A stretch of DNA of 63,484 nt from Spirulina sp. CCY15215 (lineage in GTDB: Bacteria > Cyanobacteriota > Cyanobacteriia > Cyanobacteriales > Spirulinaceae): the NCBI RefSeq assembly GCF_016888125.1, contig NZ_JACSWA010000581.1, forward strand, positions 1-63,484, read 5' to 3'. Of the stretch, positions 27,492-35,815 are shown piece after piece. Each line of letters opens with the position of its first letter. Within the stretch, counting starts at the first letter, position 1. A model generated the notes under the pieces. That model made no database searches. It was not told where the DNA came from and saw only the letters and a list, made by a program, of their open reading frames with translations. Made by a program: the position numbers and the translations under genes.

Positions 27492-27776
27492 TTATAGTTC
27501 GGGTTCGGATTCGGGATTATCTGGGCTATCTTGGTGACGCTTGGATAATTCCGTCGGAGGGCGATCGCTACTCCAGGCCCACCAGACCCGATCGCACTCG
27601 CATTGGTAGAATTCTTGCCATTTGCGCTGATAATTTTCACTAATTACCGGGGCGCGGCGATTGATCCAAACGCGGTTTGCCTGGTGAGAGGACGCACCAC
27701 AATGAGGACAGAAAAATTGCAAAGCGTGGGTGGCACTTTGCGTCCATTGAGGGGAGATGGGATCGAAGGCTTCCAT
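27492..27776 (-). CDS. Small zinc-ribbon-like protein
   Basis: A 94-residue protein with CPHC (near residues 19-22) and CEC (near 53-55), spaced as a possible zinc ribbon. Trp/Arg-rich sequence lies between and after ([19 protein letters not shown]). The N-terminus mentions no signal. I do not recognise a named family; such proteins occur as cyanobacterial hypotheticals. It lies 42 bp upstream of accC on the same strand, so co-transcription is possible. Confidence 0.6.
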   Translation of the reverse strand: MEAFDPISPQWTQSATHALQFFCPHCGASSHQANRVWINRRAPVISENYQRKWQEFYQCECDRVWWAWSSDRPPTELSKRHQDSPDNPESEPEL

Positions 27777-27837
27777 AACTTCGGCGATCGCAATTTGTTG
27801 TCTCTCTAGCTTATCAGGGGAACGATTTTTCTCTCTA

Positions 27838-27939
27838 AGACTTACGCATTAGCTCTCTCTCGGACGTATAACGAGCAAGATTCCCCCACTACGATGATGA
27901 TAGAATAAGAGCGTCACGCTTCCTCATTGCGTCAGTCCT
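27838..27939. repeat. About 102-bp MITE-like repeat, copy 2 (diverged)
   Basis: It starts AGACTTACGCATT and ends TTGCGTCAGTCCT. These ends are inverted repeats of each other and match the ends of the copies at 14691 and 29994. The interior keeps GAGCAAGAT and GAGCGTCACGCTTC elements but is otherwise diverged. It sits in the divergent spacer between the zinc-ribbon and OmpA-like genes. Confidence 0.65.
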
Positions 27940-27960
27940 AATCAAATAAAGTGGAACCTA

Positions 27961-28833
27961 ATGCAATCGCCTTCAGAAGATTTCCTCGAAAAACCGATCG
28001 CCGATCCTCCCGATCCTCCCTCATCTAAACCGCGATCGGGGTTGGGGGGATGTGTCGGGAGTCTCTTTCTCTTAATTTTTGGTAGCAGTGTTGCTGGAAT
28101 TTTGGGCATTGTTGTCGCGATTAACAATCCTCAAGCAACAGGACAAAAACCGCCTTTGGTTTGGGTCTGGGAAAAACTGCCTTGGGGAAGTCAGAAGGAA
28201 GCAACAAGAGAAGCGATCGCCCCAGAATCTCCTCCCGATACGGCAACCCAAGCACTGCAACAGAGGGAACAACTGCAAGCGGAAATTGCCAATTTAGAAA
28301 AACAATGGCAAACCCTACAGACGACTACAACACAATTGGAACAACAGCTAGAATTACCTGTAGTCTCTGAAGACCCGTTAAATGACCGCTTACAGGCACT
28401 CCAAGAGAAAGTGCAGTCACTCCCTCCTATTCCTTCTGCTACATCGGCAACTTCTAACGCGATTTCTTCTAGCAAAGCGTCGCTACCTGGAGATAAACTG
28501 AAAGTGACATTGCCCAGCGATTTACTTTTTGCTAATAATAGCGAGTTATCCCCCGATGGCAGCGTACTTTTAGATGCGATCGTCACGGATTTGGCCAAGC
28601 ATAAAGGGGCAACAATTCGCATTGCAGCACATACAGATCCGAGTAATTCTCCTTCTGAAAGTCGAGAATTATCTTTTCAACTTGCCCGTATAGTGGAGCA
28701 ATATCTCGCCAGTTCTCTACGGGGAAATTATCGTTGGGTGTCTATTGGTTACGGTCAATCTCGCCCCCTTGTGGCGAATAATACTGACAACAACCGCCAG
28801 CGCAATCGCCGCATTGAAATTGCTGTAGATTAG
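27961..28833 (+). CDS. OmpA-family peptidoglycan-associated protein
   Basis: A 290-residue protein: a cytoplasmic Pro-rich N-terminus, one transmembrane span (GGCVGSLFLLIFGSSVAGIL), a periplasmic coiled coil (about 95-145, ANLEKQWQTLQTTTTQLEQQ) and a C-terminal OmpA-like domain. The latter has LLFANNSELSPDG, TIRIAAHTDP, SFQLARIVEQYL and the closing NRQRNRRIEIAV, which is the peptidoglycan-binding signature. The layout resembles MotB-like or inner-membrane OmpA proteins, but no MotA partner is near, so a structural cell-wall link is likelier. Confidence 0.85.
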   Translation: MQSPSEDFLEKPIADPPDPPSSKPRSGLGGCVGSLFLLIFGSSVAGILGIVVAINNPQATGQKPPLVWVWEKLPWGSQKEATREAIAPESPPDTATQALQQREQLQAEIANLEKQWQTLQTTTTQLEQQLELPVVSEDPLNDRLQALQEKVQSLPPIPSATSATSNAISSSKASLPGDKLKVTLPSDLLFANNSELSPDGSVLLDAIVTDLAKHKGATIRIAAHTDPSNSPSESRELSFQLARIVEQYLASSLRGNYRWVSIGYGQSRPLVANNTDNNRQRNRRIEIAVD

Positions 28834-28978
28834 TTTCAGTAGGGTGGGCAGGGGTAATTCTCGATATTTTTCAAGTTCTCTTCATATACCTTGCCCACTC
28901 TGCCAATCACTACAATACCTGATGATTGAGGTAGTGCGAGCATCTTGCTCGCTGTTTTTACAAAACTGAGATGCGCCC

Positions 28979-29974
28979 ATGAAAATTGTTTTTTTTGGTA
29001 CACCACAATTTGCTGTTCCCAGTTTACAACTGTTGTTACAAGAGCCGGAGATTGAGGTTTTAGGAGTGGTGACGCAGCCCGATCGCCCCCGAGGAAGGGG
29101 CAAAAAATTGCTGCCTTCTGCGATTAAAAAAGTCGCCCTAGAAGAGCAAATTCCGGTTTGGCAACCTAAAAACCTTAAGAAGGCCAAGAAAACCCTTAAT
29201 CTCTTGCGAGAAGCGGGTGCAGATGCGTTTGTTGTCGTTGCTTATGGTCAAATTCTTTCCCAAGAAATCCTCGATCTGCCGCGTTTGGGTTGTATTAATG
29301 GTCACGGTTCCCTTTTACCGCAATATCGAGGGGCGGCTCCTCTACAATGGTGCTTGTATAATGGGGAAACTAAAACAGGAATGACCACTATGCTGATGGA
29401 TATTGGCATGGATACGGGGGCGATGTTATTACAATCTTCTGTGGCGATCGCCCTTCTCGATAATGCCCTACAACTGGCAATTACTCTCTCGGAAAATTGT
29501 GCCGATTTATTGGTTGAAACTCTATTTAAGCTCAAAACTGGAGAAATTCAACCCATTCCCCAAGATAATAATTTGGCAACTTATGCCCCTTTAATTCAAA
29601 AATCCGATTACATTTTGGATTGGAATCGTCCCGCGATCGCGTTGCACAATCAGATTCGGGCATTTTATCCCTATTGCGTCGCCCAATTTCGCGAAAAACC
29701 CTTGAAAATTCTGGCCACAATTCCCGTAGGAGAAGAATGGCGATCGCAATTACCCCCAGAGATTCAACAAAGATTACAATCTATCGCCAATTTATCCTCG
29801 ATGACAGGACAACCAGGGGAAATAGTCGGTTTTGTCAAAAAATTAGGCGCGATCGTGCAAACAGGTGCAGGATTATTGCTCCTGCAAGAAGTACAATTAT
29901 CGGGCAAACGTCCTCAGTCGGGTTGGGATTTTGTCAATGGTACTCGCTTAACCATTGGAGAAAGGGTAAATTAG
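28979..29974 (+). CDS. fmt: Methionyl-tRNA formyltransferase
   Basis: A 331-residue Fmt. It opens [20 protein letters not shown]. The folate-binding and catalytic core is intact: [28 protein letters not shown] (with the Asn-x-His pair) and [13 protein letters not shown] (catalytic Asp). The C-terminal tRNA-binding domain follows ([12 protein letters not shown]). It formylates initiator Met-tRNA. The spacer of 145 bp before it holds a short inverted GCGAGCATCTTGCTCGC sequence related to the core of the MITE-like repeats. Confidence 0.97.
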   Translation: MKIVFFGTPQFAVPSLQLLLQEPEIEVLGVVTQPDRPRGRGKKLLPSAIKKVALEEQIPVWQPKNLKKAKKTLNLLREAGADAFVVVAYGQILSQEILDLPRLGCINGHGSLLPQYRGAAPLQWCLYNGETKTGMTTMLMDIGMDTGAMLLQSSVAIALLDNALQLAITLSENCADLLVETLFKLKTGEIQPIPQDNNLATYAPLIQKSDYILDWNRPAIALHNQIRAFYPYCVAQFREKPLKILATIPVGEEWRSQLPPEIQQRLQSIANLSSMTGQPGEIVGFVKKLGAIVQTGAGLLLLQEVQLSGKRPQSGWDFVNGTRLTIGERVN

Positions 29975-29993
29975 TTACTCAAATTAATAACTT

Positions 29994-30093
29994 AGGATTT
30001 ACGCATTTACCCACTAGCGAGCAAGATGCCCGCACTACCATAACAATAGAATACGGGAGTGGGAGCGTCTCGCTCCCTAGCTGCGGAAGTCCT
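29994..30093. repeat. 100-bp MITE-like repeat, copy 3
   Basis: Terminal sequences AGGATTTACGCA and TGCGGAAGTCCT are imperfect inverted repeats. The interior shares GCAAGATGCCCGCACTACCAT and GGGAGCGTCTCGCTCCCTAG almost exactly with copy 1. It lies between fmt and the ABC ATPase gene, 38 bp before the latter. Confidence 0.75.
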
Positions 30094-30131
30094 ATAACTG
30101 AATCGTCGATCGTCGATCTCTAATCATTAAC

Positions 30132-31403
30132 ATGGCGCGAGTTGTTTTAGAAAAGATTTATAAAAGTTTTGCCAGTTCCTTGCATCAGCATCGCCTCGAT
30201 AATACCTCGCGATCGCCTAATTCAGTCGCAAAAGAACAAACAGGCGATCGCAGTGTTAATGTGCTGCAAGAAATTGATTTAACCATAGAAGATGGAGAAT
30301 TTATGGTCTTGGTGGGACCATCGGGATGCGGTAAAAGTACCTTATTGCGAACGATCGCCGGATTGGAAGAACTCACAGCCGGTAATATTTATGTAGGCGA
30401 TCGCCTCGTCAATAATTTGCCCCCCAAACAGCGCGATATTGCGATGGTGTTTCAAAGTTATGCCCTTTATCCCCATCTATCGGTTTACGATAATATCGCC
30501 TTTGGCCTGCGTCGCATGGGTAAAGAAGAGAAAGGGAAAACATTACCCGATCGCTTGGGACAATGGGGAGAAAACTTTTGGGGTGGGATAACGCGATCGC
30601 TACCCTCAGTATGGCGCTATCGTTCCCAACGAGAAAAGGCCATCTTGCAAAGAGTACAAGGAGTCGCGGAATTATTGCAAATTGAGGAGTTATTAAATCG
30701 TTTACCGAGACAACTTTCCGGGGGACAAAAACAGCGCGTTGCTTTAGGAAGGGCGATTTCTCGCAATCCCCAAGTATTTTTAATGGATGAACCCCTCTCC
30801 AATTTAGATGCTAAACTACGGGCAGAAACTCGCAGTCAAATCGTCCAATTACAGCGAGAATTAGACATTACCACCATTTACGTCACCCACGACCAAACCG
30901 AAGCGATGACGATGGGCGATCGCATTGCAGTGATGAATAAAGGGGAACTCCAACAAATTGCCAAACCCCTCGAACTGTACAATAATCCTGCTAATCGTTT
31001 TGTCGCACAGTTTATTGGTTCCCCTCCCATGAATTTTTTAACCGTTAAAGTCGATTCTTCTCTTAGTTTAAGTGGTGATGGCTTTTCCTTAACCTTGGGA
31101 ACAGAATGGGAAGATTATCTTGTACCTTATCAAGGGCGATCGTTATGGTTAGGAGTTCGTCCAGAACACCTAGAATTAAGTTCTGCTACTAACTATCATT
31201 TATTAGTCTGCGTCGATCTCGTCGAAGCATTAGGAAATGATACTTATTTAGCAGTACATCTTGCCAGCAACTCCAAATCTCAAATGCAAGTCCGTATCTC
31301 CCCCGAAGAAAAAGTGAGCCTCCAAGACTCACTATATTTATCATGTCTAACCGACAAAATTCACTTGTTCGATCCCGAAACAGAGAACAACATTCGCCAG
31401 TGA
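30132..31403 (+). CDS. ABC transporter ATPase, sugar/UgpC-MalK type
   Basis: A 423-residue ATPase. Walker A is GPSGCGKST, Q-loop VFQSYALYPHLSVYDN, signature LSGGQKQR, Walker B VFLMDEPLSNLDAKLR, H-loop VTHDQTEAMT, followed by a C-terminal OB/TOBE regulatory domain (FIGSPPMNFL, LGVRPEHLEL). This is the MalK/UgpC subfamily that energises importers of sugars or glycerol-phosphate compounds. Two insertions relative to MalK are visible: about 25 residues before the first strand continues (SSLHQHRLDNTSRSPNS) and about 40 residues between the Q-loop and the signature (LPDRLGQWGENFWGG). No permease is nearby, typical of shared cyanobacterial ATPases. Confidence 0.88.
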   Translation: MARVVLEKIYKSFASSLHQHRLDNTSRSPNSVAKEQTGDRSVNVLQEIDLTIEDGEFMVLVGPSGCGKSTLLRTIAGLEELTAGNIYVGDRLVNNLPPKQRDIAMVFQSYALYPHLSVYDNIAFGLRRMGKEEKGKTLPDRLGQWGENFWGGITRSLPSVWRYRSQREKAILQRVQGVAELLQIEELLNRLPRQLSGGQKQRVALGRAISRNPQVFLMDEPLSNLDAKLRAETRSQIVQLQRELDITTIYVTHDQTEAMTMGDRIAVMNKGELQQIAKPLELYNNPANRFVAQFIGSPPMNFLTVKVDSSLSLSGDGFSLTLGTEWEDYLVPYQGRSLWLGVRPEHLELSSATNYHLLVCVDLVEALGNDTYLAVHLASNSKSQMQVRISPEEKVSLQDSLYLSCLTDKIHLFDPETENNIRQ

Positions 31404-31492
31404 ATTACCCACTCCCCACTCCCGAAAAAATTCCCCCTCTGCTATTATGGTTGATGTTGTTCTTTAACAAAACGGGTTAGGATTCAAGCGTT

Positions 31493-31582
31493 ATGGATAT
31501 TTTGACATTAGGTTGGGTTGGTTTGCTGGCACTCTTTACTTGGTCGATCGCGATGGTAATTTGGGGTCGTAACGGATTTTAA
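31493..31582 (+). CDS. petN: Cytochrome b6f complex subunit PetN
   Basis: A 29-codon frame, [20 protein letters not shown] followed by MVIWGRNGF, is nearly identical to PetN of plants and cyanobacteria. PetN is a single-span subunit needed for stable b6f complex in the thylakoid membrane. It ends at TAA 31580-31582. A second small membrane-protein gene follows 21 bp later, so they probably share a transcript that ends at the hairpin 31778-31797. Confidence 0.97.
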   Translation: MDILTLGWVGLLALFTWSIAMVIWGRNGF

Positions 31583-31603
31583 AGATTTAGGAGTCTCAAA
31601 AGC

Positions 31604-31753
31604 ATGGAAATCTCAACCCGTATGCCTTTGCTCAGTATTCTGTTTCTGGTTGCCGTTTTACTTCTTGGGGTTATCAGTATCGGAATTCTGTATTTATCTG
31701 TATTAGAGTGGCGCGATCGCCGTCGTGCATCGGATGATAAAAGAATAAATTGA
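31604..31753 (+). CDS. 49-residue single-span membrane protein next to petN
   Basis: A 49-codon frame with Shine-Dalgarno AGGAG at 31589-31593 and good spacing. It reads MEISTRMPLLSILFLVAVLL, then LGVISIGILYLSVLEW, then a basic tail RDRRRASDDKRIN. It has one long membrane span with positively charged C-terminus, probably on the cytoplasmic side. It is not PsbM, PsbX, PetG, PetL, PetM or Psb30 as I know them. Its place in the petN transcript suggests a thylakoid role, which is inference only. Confidence 0.75.
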   Translation: MEISTRMPLLSILFLVAVLLLGVISIGILYLSVLEWRDRRRASDDKRIN

Positions 31754-31777
31754 TTGTGATTTTCACTCCTCTCTAAC

Positions 31778-31797
31778 TCCCCCTTGTTTAAGGGGGA
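31778..31797. terminator. Bidirectional terminator between petN unit and recQ
   Basis: An 8-bp stem TCCCCCTT/AAGGGGGA with a 4-nt loop lies between convergent genes. A T-rich stretch (ATTATTTGTTT) follows on the plus strand. Confidence 0.75.
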
Positions 31798-31809
31798 ATT
31801 ATTTGTTTA

Positions 31810-33264
31810 TCACTTTTGACAATTATCACAATGACCGCAGCGAAAGGCGATCGCCTCTTCTGCAAAACCAAAAGCGTTTAATAAAAATTGCCAGCGACAG
31901 CCGCGAGTTATTAAATATTGCTGCATTTGTTTGAGAATTTGTGTTTGTTTTGCACTTAAATGCTGCAAAGATCGTTGTAGAGACGTTGCATTTAACTTCC
32001 CTACAAGACGATAATTAAAAGGGTCTTGCCATTCTAATTGTTCTGCGCTATGGAGTAGAGATAAGGCGATCGCACCCCCAGGAAATTGTTTGCTTATTGC
32101 TTCGATTTGTCCGCGATCGGGAAGACTTTGAGCGAGTTTTTGTGCTTTTCTGTACTGTTTTTCTTGCTTTTGGGCAAAAAATGTGTTACGCTGTTTATCT
32201 TCTGGATTTAATAACCCCGTCGGTTCGCTCATTAAAGTTAACGCCTCAGCTATCTTTCCATCTCGCCCTCCTCGTCCAACTTCTTGGATATATTCCGATA
32301 TTAATTGTGGTGCTTGAAAGTGTACCACCCAACGCACATTCGGCTTATTAATCCCCATCCCAAAAGCACTGGTACAGACAACAAATTGCGTCTTTCCTCG
32401 TAACCAATTATCCTCAATTTCTCGTCTCTGTTCCGCACTTAACCCCGCATGATATGCCTCAACATTGTATTTTAAACTGGCAAACCATTGCGCCAACTCT
32501 TCCCCTTCAGAGCGCGATCGCACATAAACCAATCCTGCTTGTTTTCTCTTGCTTTCAATAAACTTTAACATCTTTTGTTTGCGCCCTCGCGGAGTCCAAA
32601 CAATTTGCACGGTTAACTTAAGATTTTTGCGATAGGGACTGAGGAGAAAAGGTTGAGGCTGTTTTAATTGCAAACAGCGAGTAATTGTTTCTCTTGCATG
32701 AGGATCTGCTGTAGCCGTAAAAGCGGCGATCGCCATTTTCGACCCAGAAGGTTTAGACTGAAGTAAAGCCAGACGAACTGCCCCCAAACGCCGATAAGCC
32801 GGACGAAATACCTCTCCCCATTGTACCAAGCAGTGAGCCTCATCAAGAATTAAACCATTAATCTTTAAATCCGGTTGAATTAAACATTGCCAAACCGGAG
32901 AACTTAATAAAGTTTCTGGAGAAAGATAAAGCAAACGTAGGGTTTGTCGTTCCAGTTTTTTAAATATTTGTTTGCGTTGGGAAGCAGGGATTTGACTGTG
33001 GAGAGAAGCAGCCGGAAGATTGCGATCGCGCAACTCCTGTACTTGATTTTCCATCAATGCAACCAAAGGGGAAACCACCAAAGTTAATCCCGTTTGTAAC
33101 AAAGCCGGAAGTTGAAAGCAAATCGACTTTCCTCCCCCCGTTGGTAATACAATTAGCGCATCTTGTCCCGACAGCAAACAGCGAACGATTTCTCCTTGAG
33201 GGGGTCTAAAATCGTCATAACCCCAAATCTTCTGAAAAGTTCCTCGAACAGTTTGCCAATCCAT
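31810..33264 (-). CDS. recQ: RecQ-family ATP-dependent DNA helicase
   Basis: A 484-residue SF2 helicase. Motif 0 is FRPPQGEIVRCLL, Walker A is LPTGGGKSICFQLP, the DEAH box is LDEAHCLVQWG, motif III is FTATADP, motif V/VI region GMGINKPNVRWVVHFQAP and QEVGRGGRDG. A Zn-binding cysteine set sits at the extreme C-terminus (FRCGHCDNCQK). There is no HRDC or clear RQC winged helix, so it is the short RecQ type. It acts 3'-5' on recombination and stalled-fork DNA by family knowledge. Confidence 0.93.
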   Translation of the reverse strand: MDWQTVRGTFQKIWGYDDFRPPQGEIVRCLLSGQDALIVLPTGGGKSICFQLPALLQTGLTLVVSPLVALMENQVQELRDRNLPAASLHSQIPASQRKQIFKKLERQTLRLLYLSPETLLSSPVWQCLIQPDLKINGLILDEAHCLVQWGEVFRPAYRRLGAVRLALLQSKPSGSKMAIAAFTATADPHARETITRCLQLKQPQPFLLSPYRKNLKLTVQIVWTPRGRKQKMLKFIESKRKQAGLVYVRSRSEGEELAQWFASLKYNVEAYHAGLSAEQRREIEDNWLRGKTQFVVCTSAFGMGINKPNVRWVVHFQAPQLISEYIQEVGRGGRDGKIAEALTLMSEPTGLLNPEDKQRNTFFAQKQEKQYRKAQKLAQSLPDRGQIEAISKQFPGGAIALSLLHSAEQLEWQDPFNYRLVGKLNATSLQRSLQHLSAKQTQILKQMQQYLITRGCRWQFLLNAFGFAEEAIAFRCGHCDNCQK

Positions 33265-33276
33265 TTTGCACTCCGA

Positions 33277-33729
33277 TTAAATTTCTTGCCAATCACGAGC
33301 ATCGACAAACAAAGATAAATGTTTCACATTTGTAGTTGCCACGATCGCATCGTATCCCATCTCCTTAACCATCATAGCCTGAGCCGCTAAAATAACATCA
33401 CCATCAAGCGCTTGCGGGTCTGCGGTGGGTCTTCCTCTACGTCGTACATCTGCCCAAAGTTCTGCTGCTTTTAGCATTATTTCTGTAGTCAGAGGATGAT
33501 ATTCCAAAGCTCTCTTAAAAGTATCTAATCGTCTCAAACTGGCGACTTTATTGGCGCGAATTAATTCGCGCCTAACTTCATAATCAGAGATTTCTGGAAG
33601 TATCACCTTTTCATCTTGTGCTAACAGAGAATTAAACCAGAGTTTGCAAGCTCTAACAATCGCAGAAGATGCTTTAGGATTAACAATCATTCCCAGAGGT
33701 CCAGTATCTAAAAGAATGGCTCTACTCAT
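33277..33729 (-). CDS. PIN-domain ribonuclease toxin
   Basis: I start at the ATG 33729, MSRAILLDTGPLGMI. The first strand carries the catalytic Asp (LLDTGPLG). A conserved Glu is in ISDYEVRRELIRANK, and further acidic residues are in LDGDVILAAQAM and near the end ATTNVKHL. This is the VapC-like PIN fold, a metal-dependent RNase. The upstream partner gene ends 17 bp before it, so the two form a toxin-antitoxin unit. It lies 12 bp upstream of recQ and could be co-transcribed with it. Confidence 0.85.
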   Translation of the reverse strand: MSRAILLDTGPLGMIVNPKASSAIVRACKLWFNSLLAQDEKVILPEISDYEVRRELIRANKVASLRRLDTFKRALEYHPLTTEIMLKAAELWADVRRRGRPTADPQALDGDVILAAQAMMVKEMGYDAIVATTNVKHLSLFVDARDWQEI

Positions 33730-33745
33730 ATCGAACAAGATAAAA

Positions 33746-34066
33746 TTAAATGGAAACAGGGTTTTCTTCTAGTGCTTTCTGGAGATATTCCCATGTTTCC
33801 GTGTGTTCTTGTTCGTCTCCATGTTCCTCCCAGTGTCGCAATAGTGCAAGTGTTGCTTGATTTTTCCGATGACGTTCCTCTTTGGACATATTCAGACTCG
33901 CTTCTAGGGGATCGATCGCCTTTTCTGGCTTTGGATTTACGCTATCCTGAAACAATTTAATTATTTGCAGTAAATTCCCCCAATGTTCTTGAGGAATTTG
34001 CGCGATCGCCACAATCATATCCTCGATAACAACATTATTTTCATTGGTTTCATTTGTCATATCCAA
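33746..34066 (-). CDS. Probable antitoxin partner of the PIN toxin
   Basis: A 106-residue acidic protein without a recognised DNA-binding motif. It reads MTNETNENNVVIEDMIVAIA (from the second Met), then QIPQEHWGNLLQIIKLFQDS and a C-terminal helical piece rich in Glu and His. Similar proteins lie before PIN genes in cyanobacteria. The assignment rests on position and size. Confidence 0.6.
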   Translation of the reverse strand: MDMTNETNENNVVIEDMIVAIAQIPQEHWGNLLQIIKLFQDSVNPKPEKAIDPLEASLNMSKEERHRKNQATLALLRHWEEHGDEQEHTETWEYLQKALEENPVSI

Positions 34067-34199
34067 CTCCTTAACGCATCAAAACGATCTGATTCTTCAC
34101 TTTAACAGAAAAAACTAGATAGATGCACCGTAATGGATTCCCAAGGATCTTTCGTTGTTTGTATTTGTTACTGACTTCGCCAAAGAAAGAAGCACTGCA

Positions 34200-35573
34200 T
34201 TAACCGCGATCGCCAGCCAATTGCCTTATTTCTTCCTCTCTTAATTCGGAAGAGGAGATAGAGCTATCTTCCACAACATCTGTCACCCTCGGCACGAATA
34301 AAGCCGCAATAATTAAAAAGAAACCCCCCAAAACCACCGCCAGTAAATGACTCGAATCTAAGAAAGCAGACATCACCCAACCCAACCCCAAAGCAACGCA
34401 AATTTGCGGTACGACAGTGAAAATATTAAAGATGCCAATATAACTCCCCATTTTTTCCTCTGGTAGGGCATCAGCAAGGATAGAATAAGGCATGGAAAGA
34501 ATGCTCGCCCAAGCCATTCCCAAGGCCATTGCAGAGAAGAAAATGAAATAGCGATCGCGAATCCAAAATAGAGAAATTAAACCAATTCCGCCACATAATA
34601 AACAAAAACCGTGAACGAATTTACGACTGGTTAATTTAGCAAAACGCGCCAGAAATAAAGAAACAATAAAACAAACCCCATTGTAAACGGCGATAAAAAT
34701 TCCCGCCCATTCAATCCCTTGGGTATAGAGTGGAGAAGTTTGATCCGTTGCGCCGAAAACTTGTCGGGCGATCGCGGGGGGTAAATATAAAAAGACGCAA
34801 AACATCCCCACCCAAGTGAAAAACTGCACCACGGCTAATTGGCGCATGGTTTTTGGCATTTGCCAAATATTGCGGAAAAAATCCCCTGCTCCGGCGGGTT
34901 CTTGTTCTTCCTCTGAGGGGGGATTATAGTCCAAAGGCGATTTTCCCGTACTTAATGCCGTCCACAATACACAACTTAAATAAACCAACGCCCCAAAATA
35001 AAACGAGAGCTTGACGCTGAGGGGAATGGCTGTTTTTGTGCCAACATCGTTGATAAATCCCAGATGGCTGAAAATCCAGGGACATAATGACCCCAACACC
35101 GCCCCCAAGCCAATAAAAAAGGCCTGCATGGTAAATCCGAGGGTGCGCTGTTCCCCAGAGATGCGATCGCCTGTAAAAGCTCGCAAAGGTTCAACCGTGC
35201 TATTAAAAGATGTATCGAGAATCCATAGCATTCCCGCCGCCATCCACAAATTTCCGGAATTGGGCATCATAATGAGAGCAAAGGAACTGAGAATTGCTCC
35301 CGCGAGAAAAAAGGGCTTGCGGCGACCCAAAGGAGTACCGCGATCGCTCCAATAGCCGATGAGAGGTTGAATGATTAATCCAGTAATGGGACCCGCCAGC
35401 CAAAGAAGGGGGATTTGTTCGGGGTTTGCCCCCAAATATTCGTAAATGGCGCTGGTATTGCCCATTTGTAACGCCCAACCGAATTGGGTGCCGAAAAAAC
35501 CGAATGTGATATTCCAAATTTGCCAGAAATTCAGATCTGAGGGAGTTGACTTTGGGGGTGTCGTTTGTTGCAT
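34200..35573 (-). CDS. MFS transporter, sugar/SLC45-like
   Basis: I start at the ATG 35573 (MQQTTPPKSTPSDLNFWQIW) because this matches the expected cytoplasmic N-terminus. The product is 457 residues with 12 predicted spans. Family features are FGFFGTQFGWALQMGN, GPITGLIIQPLIGYWSD-R-G-T-PLGRRKPF (the MFS loop 2-3 motif), and MPYSILADALPEEKMG. This matches maltose/sucrose or GPH-like transporters (SLC45 group) of cyanobacteria. Direction and substrate are not determined. It is monocistronic. Confidence 0.85.
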   Translation of the reverse strand: MQQTTPPKSTPSDLNFWQIWNITFGFFGTQFGWALQMGNTSAIYEYLGANPEQIPLLWLAGPITGLIIQPLIGYWSDRGTPLGRRKPFFLAGAILSSFALIMMPNSGNLWMAAGMLWILDTSFNSTVEPLRAFTGDRISGEQRTLGFTMQAFFIGLGAVLGSLCPWIFSHLGFINDVGTKTAIPLSVKLSFYFGALVYLSCVLWTALSTGKSPLDYNPPSEEEQEPAGAGDFFRNIWQMPKTMRQLAVVQFFTWVGMFCVFLYLPPAIARQVFGATDQTSPLYTQGIEWAGIFIAVYNGVCFIVSLFLARFAKLTSRKFVHGFCLLCGGIGLISLFWIRDRYFIFFSAMALGMAWASILSMPYSILADALPEEKMGSYIGIFNIFTVVPQICVALGLGWVMSAFLDSSHLLAVVLGGFFLIIAALFVPRVTDVVEDSSISSSELREEEIRQLAGDRG

Positions 35574-35710
35574 CTTGCAATTTAAGTGAACGCGCCCTCT
35601 GATCATCCTTCGGATAGATGAGGGGTTGTATTATCAAATAATTGTGGTGCGATCGCCGCAGAAAAGCATTCTCTTCACGGCGATCGCATTTTTGATATTT
35701 TTCCTATATT

Positions 35711-35815
35711 GGGGGTTTGGAGGGGTTTGGAGAAAGGGGGTTTGGAGGGGTTTGGAGAAAGGGGGTTTGGAGACCAAACCCCTACACTGGGGGTTTGGAG
35801 ACCAAACCCCTACTA
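35711..35815. repeat. GGGGTTTGG tandem and palindromic repeat block
   Basis: Two copies of a 26-bp unit (GGGGGTTTGGAGGGGTTTGG plus AGAAAG) are followed by two copies of a 28-bp unit centred on the palindrome GGGGTTTGG-AGA-CCAAACCCC. The right half supplies the C-terminus and stop of the MBL gene. The palindromes can fold into stable hairpins and may stop transcription. Confidence 0.9.

Noticed and set aside
28905-28978. Full fourth MITE-like copy before fmt
   Set aside because: Only a short inverted GCGAGCATCTTGCTCGC core is present; the terminal repeats cannot be found.
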